NCBI GenBank assembly: GCA_019115145.1
Contig: DXED01000033.1
Coordinates: forward strand, 1-53,826
Source: Claveliimonas intestinigallinarum
GTDB lineage: Bacteria > Bacillota > Clostridia > Lachnospirales > Lachnospiraceae
Direction of reading: 5' to 3'
Length of the DNA stretch: 53,826 nt
The stretch's first letter is position 1; every line of letters starts with the position of its first letter. Below, piece by piece: positions 15,284 to 23,683 of the stretch. The position numbers and the translations under genes are program-made. A model generated the notes under the pieces. The model ran no database searches, was not told the DNA's origin, and was given only the letters and a program-made list of their open reading frames with translations.

Positions 15284-18226
15284 ATGAGCAACAAAAAAAG
15301 ATACAGTCGTCTAAGGAGAGTGGCAGAAGTGGAAAAAGAGGAAAAGGTTCAGGTGCAGGCAGAACAGGAGAAGCAGCCGGATGGACAGAAGAAGAAAATG
15401 AAGACAAGGACAAAGGTCATTGCAGGTGTCGCCGTAGCTGCCCTGGCCTGCGGCGTGGGGACAGGGGCGTACCTTATCACCAAGAACGGCGGGATAGAAG
15501 AGCTCCTGGAAGACTCGCCCCTGGCCGACCTGGCGGACAAGATCAAGGGAGATGACGTGGACGCCGGGAGCGCAGGAAATCAGGATAAAGACGGAGCCGA
15601 CGGCGCGTCGGGAGCTGGCGGGGCCTCCGGAACAGACGGAGCTGTACAGCAGACAGGCTATGTGGACAACGGGGGCGCACAGGTGGGAGGCACCAGCGCC
15701 AGCAACAGCTACCCCATCAAGATGAGTGATCTTTGTACGTTCTCGGATCCGTCCGGGCTCAGCTTTGACACCAGGTACGTGCTCCATGGAGGCTCCGACT
15801 GCATCCCGGCCAAAAGAGCGAATGCGCAGGGGTATAGCTGCAAAGAAGCGTATGTGGTCCTTTATGCGAAGGGGGGCCAGGCGGCAGGCGAATATGTCTG
15901 TTACGTCATGAGTAGCGAGGCGGAGGCACAGAGGATGGCTTCGGCCTATGTGGGAGTATATAATGGAGGCGGACAGAGCGCCGGACGCTGGGGGGATGTC
16001 GTGTATGTGTACTCATCAGGAGACTACGTGCAGACTTCGATCCGGACATATTACGATCAGGGCGTTATCAAGTCCGAGACTCCGGCAGCTTACCTTGGCA
16101 TGCAGTTCTACTTTGGCGGCATGAGCGAGTACCAGCCCCCGGCATCCTCTGGAAACGGCGGCAATGGCGGGGGAGGCGGAGGAAGTACGCCGGGCGGCTC
16201 CACTCCAGGCGGAACCACACCGGGCGGCAACACGCCCGGAGGAAATACACCGGGAGGGGACACTCCGTCAGGCCCGGAAGGACCTGACCAGCCGGATGAG
16301 CCGGACGACCCGGATACACCCGATCCCTCCGGGGAGACGAGCGTGGCCGTGACGGATGAGCAGCTTACCGACAAGCTGGAGGAAGCTCTGGCGATGGCGG
16401 ACAATTCCTTCCCTGTGGAGATCACAGACAAATATACCTTTGAAGATCCGGAAGGATTGGAGTATGATACAAGATATGTACTCTACGGCGGAGAGGGCAG
16501 CGGGGCGGTCAGCGCAGCAGGTCAGATCGGAAGTCAGGTCAATGGAGTCTATGAGATCTATTACCTGAAAGATGGGAAACTGGCGGCTGTATACCGGTGC
16601 TATGACGCGGCCAGTGCAGATGACGCAGCCCAGATCGAGAGCATGTACGGCGGCATGGGAGAAGTCAAAGTCACAGGCAGGGTGGCCTGTATCAACATGG
16701 ATCTTGCCATGATGAAGAGCATGATGGAGATGTATGTGCAGATGGGCTACGCGGACGAGGCGACCCCGGAGGCGTATATGGCGGCCCTCCACAAGAATGA
16801 GGGGTACCAGTATTTCCGCAATCCCAACCCGGCAGAGGAGCCGGGGGAGCCCCAGGAGCCGTCAGACGGACTGACAGGGACTACGCCGGAGGAGGCGTTT
16901 GCTGTGAAAGTGAGCGACAGCTACACGTTCGACGAGGCGCAGATGCTGCCGGGCACAGCGTACGACAGGCGGTATGTACTGTACGGAGATGAGACAAACG
17001 GCTTTGCGGCCCAGCAGGGGGCCAGGGCTTTCTACGACGTCATTTACGAACAGAACAGCCAGGCACTCTATGAGATCAAGATCTATGTGATGCCAGGTGA
17101 AGAGGAGGCCCAGACTTTGGCGGGACAGCTTGTGACCGCAGGGATGTATGCGGTGGCTATGCCGGGGACAGATGCCGTGCTGGTGATCGGGACAGACCTG
17201 CAGGACACGATTGATATGTATGCGCAGTATGGACAGATCGCGGAGGCAACGCCGCGGGCCTACATAGAAGGCTTTTTGATGAAACTGGGCATGACCGAGG
17301 TGACGGCAGACGGGAACGCGCTTTCCTACACCTTCGCGCCTCAGGCCGATCTGAACCGCCTGCTCTACGAGGCGGAGGGCCTGCTGGAGACGAGTGGAGC
17401 CCAGTGGAACGAGATGGAGTTTGAGCCTCTGATCCCCGCGCCGGGTGTTCTGGACCCGGAGGCAGATCTGTCGCCTGAGAGCGTGGCCCAGGCTACCAGA
17501 GAGGCGGAAGCCTTCGATCCGGCGGACGCAGGAGTGATGGCTGAGGACGCGGGGCAGCAGGATAGCTTTGATCCGGCTTCTGCAGGGAATGTCGGACAGG
17601 CGGCAGATGGACAGGGCGAAATGGCACAGGCCGCAGACGGCGCGTCTCAGGGAGAGGTCTTTGATCCATCCACAGCGGGCAGCGTGCCGGCAGGGACTGA
17701 CGGGACAGGAGCCGCAGGCGAAGCGGCGGCAGACGGCGGGACGGCCGAAGAGTCCGGCGGGACAGCGCTGACAGCCGGCGCCACGGCAGACTGGAATGAT
17801 CCGGACTTTGACGACGCGGCGGACCGGCTGAAAGCGGGCAGCGCGGCGGGCCCCCAGGAGCTTGCCATTGGAGAGGGCATCTGTTTTGCGGATCCCCAGG
17901 ATCTGGAGTTTGACACGCGGCTTGTGTATTGGGGAGACGCCCGGAGCGCCCTGGCGGCGGAGCTGTCAGCGCAGCGCCAGATGACCGTGTCCTGTGTGTA
18001 CGAGATCGTGTATGTGAAGAACGGGCAGGCGGCGGCCCAGTACCGGTGCCTGGTGGCAGGAGGCCAGATTTTCTGCCAGAGGATGAAGCCGGAAAAGCTG
18101 GCGGAGCGCATCAGCGCCCTGCCGGCCGGACAGCCGGCCTTTGAGGCCTCCTTGCAGGGATACACAGGATGGATGCAACAGATAGAACAGCTTGAGGAAT
18201 ATAAGGAAGGAGAGGAAACAAGATGA
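15284..18226 (+). CDS. Membrane-anchored protein with four copies of an unrecognised domain
   Basis: I do not recognise this 980-residue protein. A charged cytosolic N-terminus (1-42) is followed by one membrane helix (about 43-66), so the rest should face outwards. Four related domains of about 100-130 residues start near 143, 376, 540 and 860. Each opens with a pattern like SDxYTFxDPxGLxFDTRYVLxGG, followed by a VYEIxYxKxGxxAAxYRCY strand and an ATPxAY-like end. Linkers are low complexity: TPGG repeats (301-326), a Pro/Asp-rich run (327-350), and FDPADAG, FDPASAG, FDPSTAG near 745, 762 and 793. AGAAGGAAT sits slightly close to the ATG. Its stop overlaps the start of the lipoprotein gene by four bases. 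Confidence 0.8.
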   Translation: MSNKKRYSRLRRVAEVEKEEKVQVQAEQEKQPDGQKKKMKTRTKVIAGVAVAALACGVGTGAYLITKNGGIEELLEDSPLADLADKIKGDDVDAGSAGNQDKDGADGASGAGGASGTDGAVQQTGYVDNGGAQVGGTSASNSYPIKMSDLCTFSDPSGLSFDTRYVLHGGSDCIPAKRANAQGYSCKEAYVVLYAKGGQAAGEYVCYVMSSEAEAQRMASAYVGVYNGGGQSAGRWGDVVYVYSSGDYVQTSIRTYYDQGVIKSETPAAYLGMQFYFGGMSEYQPPASSGNGGNGGGGGGSTPGGSTPGGTTPGGNTPGGNTPGGDTPSGPEGPDQPDEPDDPDTPDPSGETSVAVTDEQLTDKLEEALAMADNSFPVEITDKYTFEDPEGLEYDTRYVLYGGEGSGAVSAAGQIGSQVNGVYEIYYLKDGKLAAVYRCYDAASADDAAQIESMYGGMGEVKVTGRVACINMDLAMMKSMMEMYVQMGYADEATPEAYMAALHKNEGYQYFRNPNPAEEPGEPQEPSDGLTGTTPEEAFAVKVSDSYTFDEAQMLPGTAYDRRYVLYGDETNGFAAQQGARAFYDVIYEQNSQALYEIKIYVMPGEEEAQTLAGQLVTAGMYAVAMPGTDAVLVIGTDLQDTIDMYAQYGQIAEATPRAYIEGFLMKLGMTEVTADGNALSYTFAPQADLNRLLYEAEGLLETSGAQWNEMEFEPLIPAPGVLDPEADLSPESVAQATREAEAFDPADAGVMAEDAGQQDSFDPASAGNVGQAADGQGEMAQAADGASQGEVFDPSTAGSVPAGTDGTGAAGEAAADGGTAEESGGTALTAGATADWNDPDFDDAADRLKAGSAAGPQELAIGEGICFADPQDLEFDTRLVYWGDARSALAAELSAQRQMTVSCVYEIVYVKNGQAAAQYRCLVAGGQIFCQRMKPEKLAERISALPAGQPAFEASLQGYTGWMQQIEQLEEYKEGEETR

Positions 18227-18768
18227 AGAAGAAACTGATCACAGTCCTGCTCTGTCTCACCCTTGGCCTGGCGGCCACAGCCTGCGGCGCCGGCAAAGAC
18301 AAAGGGAGCTCTGACGCGGGAGACGCGGGGCAGGAGACAACGGTGGACAAGGATTTCAGCCTTGCCATGACGGACACTTATACTTACACAGACCCCCAGG
18401 ATCTGGACTTTGACCAGCGCTTTGTGCTGAAGGGGGATGAGAGCTGCAAGCTTCTGTCAGATATGAAGAACTTTGGCTATACCGCTACGAATGTATACCA
18501 GATCATCTACGCCAAGGACGGGGAGGGCGCGGCGGAATACGACTACTACGTGACGCCGGACGAGGCGTCCGCCCAGGCGCTGGCCCAGTTCTACACCTCC
18601 CAGGGGCAGCAGGTGACGCAGGAGGGCAATGTACTCTACTCGGTGACGGACGGCGACACACTCCAGGCGACCATCATTACCCTGTCATCCCAGGGGGCTA
18701 TGTCCGGTGACACAGTGGAGGACTATGCGGAGATGATGAAGAGCTCTTACGGACTGACAGATTATTAG
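18223..18768 (+). CDS. Small lipoprotein with one copy of the same domain
   Basis: A 181-residue predicted lipoprotein: the signal peptide ends at the lipobox AATAC-G (Cys about residue 21), followed by a Ser/Asp-rich linker and one domain. The domain matches the four repeats of the upstream protein: TDTYTYTDPQDLDFDQRFVL, then VYQIIYAKDGEGAAEYDYYV, an SVTDGD strand, and a VEDYAEMM end. ATG and the upstream TGA overlap as ATGA, so translation is coupled. I have no function for it; partner or regulator of the larger protein is an inference from shared domain and coupling. A strong terminator closes the unit. Confidence 0.82.
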   Translation: MKKKLITVLLCLTLGLAATACGAGKDKGSSDAGDAGQETTVDKDFSLAMTDTYTYTDPQDLDFDQRFVLKGDESCKLLSDMKNFGYTATNVYQIIYAKDGEGAAEYDYYVTPDEASAQALAQFYTSQGQQVTQEGNVLYSVTDGDTLQATIITLSSQGAMSGDTVEDYAEMMKSSYGLTDY

Positions 18769-18778
18769 GCACCTTCCG

Positions 18779-18820
18779 GACGGCGGGCAGAAAAAAAGAA
18801 TGTTCTGTCTGCCGTCTTTT
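18779..18820 (+). terminator. Strong terminator after the lipoprotein gene
   Basis: A 13-bp stem with two wobbles pairs 18779-18791 with 18804-18816, with a 12-base A-rich loop and TTTT behind. It separates the domain-repeat genes from the ABC genes and rules out a start codon at 18800 for the next gene. Confidence 0.85.
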
Positions 18821-18850
18821 CATATACGGGATCTGAAAGGAGATACGACA

Positions 18851-19747
18851 GTGAGTAAAGTTAAAAAAGAGGGACACAAGGGCGGGGGAAACTGGAAGGA
18901 TTTCTTCCATGTGATCCGGAAGATGCGCCTGCCGTGGCACTGGATCATCATCGCCTTCCTGTGCAATTTCCTGTACAACAGGGTCATGCTGGACCTTCCC
19001 ACGGTGACAGCGGGCCTGATGAGCGGCAGCACGGACAGCCAGGCTCTGGTGGACGCGGTCTGGTTCTATGTGTTGTTCACCCTGGTGCTCTGCGGGGATG
19101 TGGCCCTGCGCTCGCCTGCCAGGCATGTGGCGGCCAGGAATATAAGGAGAGTGATCTGGAAGAAGATGCTCCGCATCCGCATGGATTACTATGACGGACA
19201 CAATCCTTCGAATCTGATGAGCACTATGACAAACGACGCTACGACAGCGACAGAGTATCTGGTGGAGTTCCTGGTGGGCTTTCTCCCCACGATATACTAT
19301 GTGGCGGCAGCTCTGCAGACCATCTCCTCCTACAATGTGTGGCTGATGGTGTCGGTCTTTCTCCTCCTTCCTCTGAAGCTTATTTACGCAGTCTTTGTGG
19401 GAAGATGGCAGTACAGGACCCAGTTCGGCGTGTTTAAGGAGATCGGCAGCCTGACCGCGTACCTGACGGAGAGGGTGCGCAACCTGATGCTCATCAAGAC
19501 CTACACCAACGAAGAACGGGAGCTGAAAAACGGGGAGAAGACCTCTTACGGGCTTTTTGACGCCAACATGAAGGTCAATAAGCTGAACTGTGTGATCACA
19601 GCCCTCACCACCCTCCTTGGCATGGCCCAGGTGATGGTGGTCATGGTGTTCGGCGTATTGCTCCTGAAAAGAGGGGACATTGACATCCAGCAGTGGGTGC
19701 TTTCTATATGTTTTCCGGCACGCTGTCTACTTCCTTCAGCAATCTGA
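18851..19747 (+). pseudogene. ABC exporter subunit A, 5' part (membrane domain), frameshifted
   Basis: Transmembrane domain of an ABC exporter half. The GTG start has AAAGGAG eight bases ahead. Six-helix type I exporter features include DYYDGHNPSNLMSTMTND (coupling-helix region) and YLTERVRNLMLIKTYTNEE. The frame is normal until codon TGG at 19694, after which it reads unrelated residues to a stop at 19747. The missing continuation (GAFYMFSGTL...) is in the -1 frame, so one base is lacking in the GGG run at 19695-19697: TGGGGT would restore W-G-A-F. Without a fix the protein has no ATPase domain. It may be a real mutation or a homopolymer sequencing error. Confidence 0.85.
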
Positions 19748-20607
19748 TCGACTACTGGATGAAGCTTAAAAGCGTGCAGGGAGCCATGGCCCGGACGGCG
19801 GAGCTTCTGCGGGCTCCTGAGGAGGAAGAACAAGAAGGAAAGAGGGAAGAAAAAGGCGCCGGCACCGAGGTGTGCTTTGACCATGTCTCCTTCTCCTACG
19901 GGGACAAGGAGGCTTTGAAGGATGTGTCCTTCACTATCCCGGAAGGCAGCTCCGCAGCGGTGATCGGCCTGTGCGGCAGCGGTAAGACCACCTCTTTAAG
20001 CCTGCTGGAGCACTTCTATGAGCCCCAGGAGGGAACGGTGTCCTTGGGAGGCGTGCCGGTGGCGGACATTCCCCTTGGAGCGCTGCGGGGACGCATGGGC
20101 TACGTGCAGCAGGGGGCGGATATCTTCAGCGGCACCGTGCGGGAGGCTCTCACCTACGGGCTCCACCGGGAGGTGCCGGATGAGGAGATCTGGGAGGCAG
20201 CCCGCAAGACGGGCTTTGCGGAAATCCTGGAGAAATGGGACGCAGGCCTTGACACGCCGGTGGCCCCAGGCGGCACTTCTATGTCCGGCGGACAGAGGCA
20301 AAAGCTGGTGCTCACCAGGGAGTTCATGCGGGGAGCGGACGTGCTCCTCTTTGACGAGCCCACCTCAGCTTTGGACGCTGCGGCGGCCAGGATGGTGCAG
20401 GATACGATCTTTGATACATTTCCAAATCAGACGAAGATCATCGTCACCCACGACCTGTCTCTTATCAGGCGGGTGGACCAGATCATTGTCCTGGACAGAG
20501 GCGTACTGGCCGGGTGCGGGAGCTACAATGACCTGTATGGGAAGTGCGGGGCTTTCATGGAGCTGATCGCAGCCTGTCAGGCAGAGAAGGAGGCGGCGCA
20601 ATGCTAA
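19693..20607 (+). pseudogene. ABC exporter subunit A, 3' part (ATPase domain), frameshifted
   Basis: Continuation of the gene begun at 18851: the last membrane helix (FYMFSGTLSTSFSNLIDYW) and the nucleotide-binding domain. Walker A is GLCGSGKTT, the Q-loop is YVQQGAD, the signature is MSGGQ, Walker B is VLLFDEPTSALD and the H-loop is VTHDLS, all apparently functional. No plausible ribosome binding site lies before the GTG at 19693, so it is unlikely to be made alone. The two pieces joined would give about 585 residues, a normal half-exporter. Its stop overlaps the start of subunit B. Confidence 0.85.
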
Positions 20608-22316
20608 GACAGATCAAAGACTACACAAAGATATTTAAGGGCATCCGGCTGCCCTGGTTCCTCATCCTCCTGGTGCTTGTCATCTCCATGATCAAGTCCC
20701 ATGTGGAGGTGGAAGCCATCACGATCACGGCCTCCATCATCGACGGGACCCAGAACTCCATCAAGACAGACGAGCTGATCCGCTATATCGAGTTCCAGCT
20801 CATCACAGGGGGCATCACCATCGCTTTTACCTACCTGACCGGACTGCTCCTGCAGAAGATCAACCTGGCGGTGAGGCTGCGGATGTGGAACAAGATGATG
20901 CGCCTGCCCACAAGCTACTACGACTCAGACAATGTAAATGAGCTGGTGACCCGTGTGACCACGGACGCGGAGAGCGCGGGGAACTATTTCCAGCTCCTCA
21001 TCGACATTTTCACCGCTGTGTACGCAGGCATCGTGGCCTACCAGAAACTGTTTGATTTCCAGTTCCAGATGGCTCTTGCCAGCCTGCTGGTGATCCCGGT
21101 CATGGTGTTTATCACCTGGCTCTACGGAAGGCTGACCTACACGGCGGGAGCTGCCGCCAGGACAAGGCTGGCCTCTGTCATGGGGTACCTGGCAGAGCAC
21201 GTGCGCAGCATCCGCCTTATGAAATCCTTCTGCACGGAGGGAGAGGAGCAGAAAAAGGCAAGGGGACTTTTTGGAAGACAGTGCAAGGCGGACATCCTCC
21301 TAAGCTACACATCCATGATCCAGCTTGCCGGCATGGAGGTCATGGGATGCCTCAACATCGTCATCTCCTTTGTGCTTGGAAGCCGCATGATCGCCTCCGG
21401 CGACCTGACCGTGGGCAAGCTGATCGGTTTCTACACCCTGTGCGGCCTGGCGGTGACCCGGCTCGCCACCTTGTGCACCAGCGTGGGGACTTTCTCCCAG
21501 AACGCGGGTATCATGAAGAAGATCGGGCAGGTCTTAGATGTGCCGGACGAGAAAGAGGAGGGCTGCGAGATGGACGTGGCGGACGAGGACATTGTCCTGG
21601 ACCACGTGGACTTCTCTTACCAGAGCGCCAAAGTGCTGCGGGATCTGAATTGTTCCATACCAAAGGGCAAGGTCACGGCCATCGTGGGCACCAACGGCGC
21701 CGGCAAGACGACCCTCTTCAAGCTGCTGGAGCGGATGTACGACCCCACAGAGGGGACCATCCGCTTCGGGGAGCGGGACGTCCGGGACTTCAAGCTGTCC
21801 GCCTGGCGGAAGAGCTTTGCCATCGTGTCCCAGGACAAGCCTCTCCTGTCCGGCACCGTGCGGGACAATATCCTCTACGGCGTGGAGCGGAAGGTGACGG
21901 AGGAAGAGCTTATCCATGTGGCGAAGATGGCCAATGTCTATGACTTTGTCATGGACACGCCGGGACAGTTTGACGCCCAGGTGGGGCCGGGAGGCTCCAA
22001 CTTCTCCGGCGGCCAGCAGCAGTGCATCGCCATCGCCAGGGCCATGATGCGCAACCCGGATTACCTGCTCCTTGACGAGGCTACCAGCAACCTGGATGTG
22101 AAGAGCGAAAAGACGGTGACAGAGGCCTTAAGCAACCTGATGAAGGGCCGCACCACCATCCTCATCGCCCACAACTATTCCGCCACTGTGTTCGCGGACC
22201 AGGTGATCGTCCTGTGCGACGGCCAGATCGAGGCCTGCGGCACGCCGGAGGAGCTGCTGCGGACAAACGACTACTATCGGACTTTTGCCCAACAGGCGGC
22301 AGAGGCGGGGAAATAA
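20601..22316 (+). CDS. ABC exporter subunit B
   Basis: A 571-residue half-exporter with six membrane helices and an ATPase domain: Walker A GTNGAGKTT, Q-loop IVSQDKPL, signature FSGGQ, Walker B LLLDEATSNLD and H-loop IAHNYS. It should pair with the frameshifted subunit A. The ATG at 20601 has AAGGAGG seven bases ahead and overlaps the stop of subunit A; the open frame upstream lies within that gene. If subunit A is really broken, this one would be orphaned unless it homodimerises. The substrate is unknown. The neighbouring folding factors suggest an exported peptide or protein, which is inference. Confidence 0.9.
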   Translation: MLRQIKDYTKIFKGIRLPWFLILLVLVISMIKSHVEVEAITITASIIDGTQNSIKTDELIRYIEFQLITGGITIAFTYLTGLLLQKINLAVRLRMWNKMMRLPTSYYDSDNVNELVTRVTTDAESAGNYFQLLIDIFTAVYAGIVAYQKLFDFQFQMALASLLVIPVMVFITWLYGRLTYTAGAAARTRLASVMGYLAEHVRSIRLMKSFCTEGEEQKKARGLFGRQCKADILLSYTSMIQLAGMEVMGCLNIVISFVLGSRMIASGDLTVGKLIGFYTLCGLAVTRLATLCTSVGTFSQNAGIMKKIGQVLDVPDEKEEGCEMDVADEDIVLDHVDFSYQSAKVLRDLNCSIPKGKVTAIVGTNGAGKTTLFKLLERMYDPTEGTIRFGERDVRDFKLSAWRKSFAIVSQDKPLLSGTVRDNILYGVERKVTEEELIHVAKMANVYDFVMDTPGQFDAQVGPGGSNFSGGQQQCIAIARAMMRNPDYLLLDEATSNLDVKSEKTVTEALSNLMKGRTTILIAHNYSATVFADQVIVLCDGQIEACGTPEELLRTNDYYRTFAQQAAEAGK

Positions 22317-22360
22317 AATAGACAGACGGAAGACGAACAGCAGAAAGGAAAGGATACAAG

Positions 22361-23278
22361 ATGAGATCAAAGTTGACACAGTGTTATGACTACCGGCAGC
22401 TTGCGGTGCCGGAGGAGTTAAAGAAATGGCGTTTCCCGGAGAGCCAGATCGACGAAGAGCTTGAGGCCCTGGCCAGGGACCACTCCAGCGAGCAGCAGAT
22501 GGAGGGGCCTGTGAAGGACGGGCACAGCGTGCAGTGCACCTGTCTGAAGGATGAAAAAGGAAACTGGGAGGGGCGCACGGTGCTCCTCTATCCAGGCCGC
22601 AGCCTGCCGGGGGCCCAGGAGGCAGAGCAGGCCGTGCTGGGCAAAAGACAGGGGGAGACCTTCTCCTGCCAGCTGAAAGCAAGGACCCTTGTGCTCAAGG
22701 TGGAAAAGGTAGTGGAGAAGCGCACCCTTACAGTGGGCGATACGCTGGTGGGCCTTTTGGGACTGCCAGGCGTGGAGACTGTGGAGGACTACCGGCGCTG
22801 GTACCACGAAAAGCACGACCAGGCGTACCGGGACAAGGCCAGCATCCGTATCTGCCAGTTCTGGCTGGAGGCGATCCTAAGGGAGAGCACCTTCGATGTG
22901 GACGAGGCAGAGAAGGCGGCCTGGTGCCATCACCAGGCCAAGACCCACTACGACGCCCTGGAGGCGGCAGGTGTGGACCCGAAGAAACAGTCGGACGGCA
23001 CATCCCTCACAGAGGAGGAGACTATGAAGGTCATGGAACAGGAGCAGGAGAAATACTACCTTCCCAATGTCATCTACTGCTATTTCTGTGAGAAGGACGG
23101 CTTTTCTGTCACAGAGGAGGACATGGAAGAGATGGTCCGGCAGATGGCGGCAGAGAGAAAGGAAGATGTGGAGGAGCTTAAGAAACAGGCGGATTTTGAG
23201 ATATTTAAGAGCGTGAAGCTCCAGGAGCACACATTCCATATGCTGATGAGAGAGGCCAATACATATCTGGAGGTGTAA
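22361..23278 (+). CDS. Trigger-factor-like protein (FKBP-like and C-terminal domains)
   Basis: A 305-residue protein with the look of a trigger factor lacking the ribosome-binding N-terminal domain. Residues about 50-120 resemble the FKBP-type prolyl isomerase core (VKDGHSVQCTC, then LPGAQEAEQAVLGKRQGETF, then LVLKVEKVVEKR). The remainder is charged and helical like the chaperone arms. There is no signal peptide. AAAGGAAAGG precedes the ATG, and the thioredoxin gene follows after four bases. The prolyl isomerase active-site aromatics are not obvious, so it may be a chaperone only. The assignment rests on pattern resemblance and is moderate. Confidence 0.6.
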   Translation: MRSKLTQCYDYRQLAVPEELKKWRFPESQIDEELEALARDHSSEQQMEGPVKDGHSVQCTCLKDEKGNWEGRTVLLYPGRSLPGAQEAEQAVLGKRQGETFSCQLKARTLVLKVEKVVEKRTLTVGDTLVGLLGLPGVETVEDYRRWYHEKHDQAYRDKASIRICQFWLEAILRESTFDVDEAEKAAWCHHQAKTHYDALEAAGVDPKKQSDGTSLTEEETMKVMEQEQEKYYLPNVIYCYFCEKDGFSVTEEDMEEMVRQMAAERKEDVEELKKQADFEIFKSVKLQEHTFHMLMREANTYLEV

Positions 23279-23282
23279 GAAG

Positions 23283-23621
23283 ATGGCAGTGATAGAAGCG
23301 ACAGAGGAAAATTTTGACCAGCTGGTACAAGGCGCAGAGTACGTGATGGTGGATTTCTACGGGGACAACTGCGGGGCCTGCGTCGGCACGGCTCCCTACT
23401 ACCGGGAGGTGGCGGACGATATGGCGTTCATCCGCTTCATCCAGGTGAACACGTCTGTGTACCGGAAACTGGCCAGGAGATACAAGATCATGGGCATCCC
23501 GGCCTTCCGCTATTTCCACAACGGGCAGGTGGTCCACCAGTCCGTAGGCGGCATGGACACAGAGAGGATCCACAGGGAGCTGGCAGAGCTTTTGTACCAT
23601 GATGAAACGATTGAAAAGTAG
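23283..23621 (+). CDS. Thioredoxin-like protein
   Basis: A 112-residue single-domain thioredoxin fold: VMVDFYGDNCGACVGTAP carries the redox motif CGAC instead of CGPC, followed by the conserved cis-Pro region MGIPAFRYFHNG and a C-terminal helix. No signal peptide, so cytosolic. It is four bases behind the trigger-factor-like gene, suggesting a joint role in protein folding or thiol reduction. The CGAC motif should shift the redox potential relative to housekeeping thioredoxin. The promoter of the next operon lies over its last codons. Confidence 0.85.
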   Translation: MAVIEATEENFDQLVQGAEYVMVDFYGDNCGACVGTAPYYREVADDMAFIRFIQVNTSVYRKLARRYKIMGIPAFRYFHNGQVVHQSVGGMDTERIHRELAELLYHDETIEK

Positions 23622-23639
23622 CAGAGGGGATGCTATACT
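23611..23639 (+). promoter_or_regulatory. Promoter for the signalling operon
   Basis: TTGAAA (23611-23616), 17 bases, TATACT (23634-23639). It overlaps the 3' end of the thioredoxin gene and sits about 45 bases before the kinase ATG, which has AAGGAGGAGGT. Confidence 0.7.
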
Positions 23640-23683
23640 AAAACAGATTTAAGACAACGATCACAAACGAAGGAGGAGGTACC

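Noticed and set aside
18800..18850. ATG start for ABC subunit A at 18800
   Set aside because: That ATG is inside the loop of the terminator at 18779-18820. The GTG at 18851 has a well-spaced AAAGGAG.
19690..19700. Programmed -1 ribosomal frameshift
   Set aside because: The site has no X-XXY-YYZ slippery heptamer and no evident downstream pseudoknot, and exporters of this family are not known to need recoding; a base deletion is simpler.
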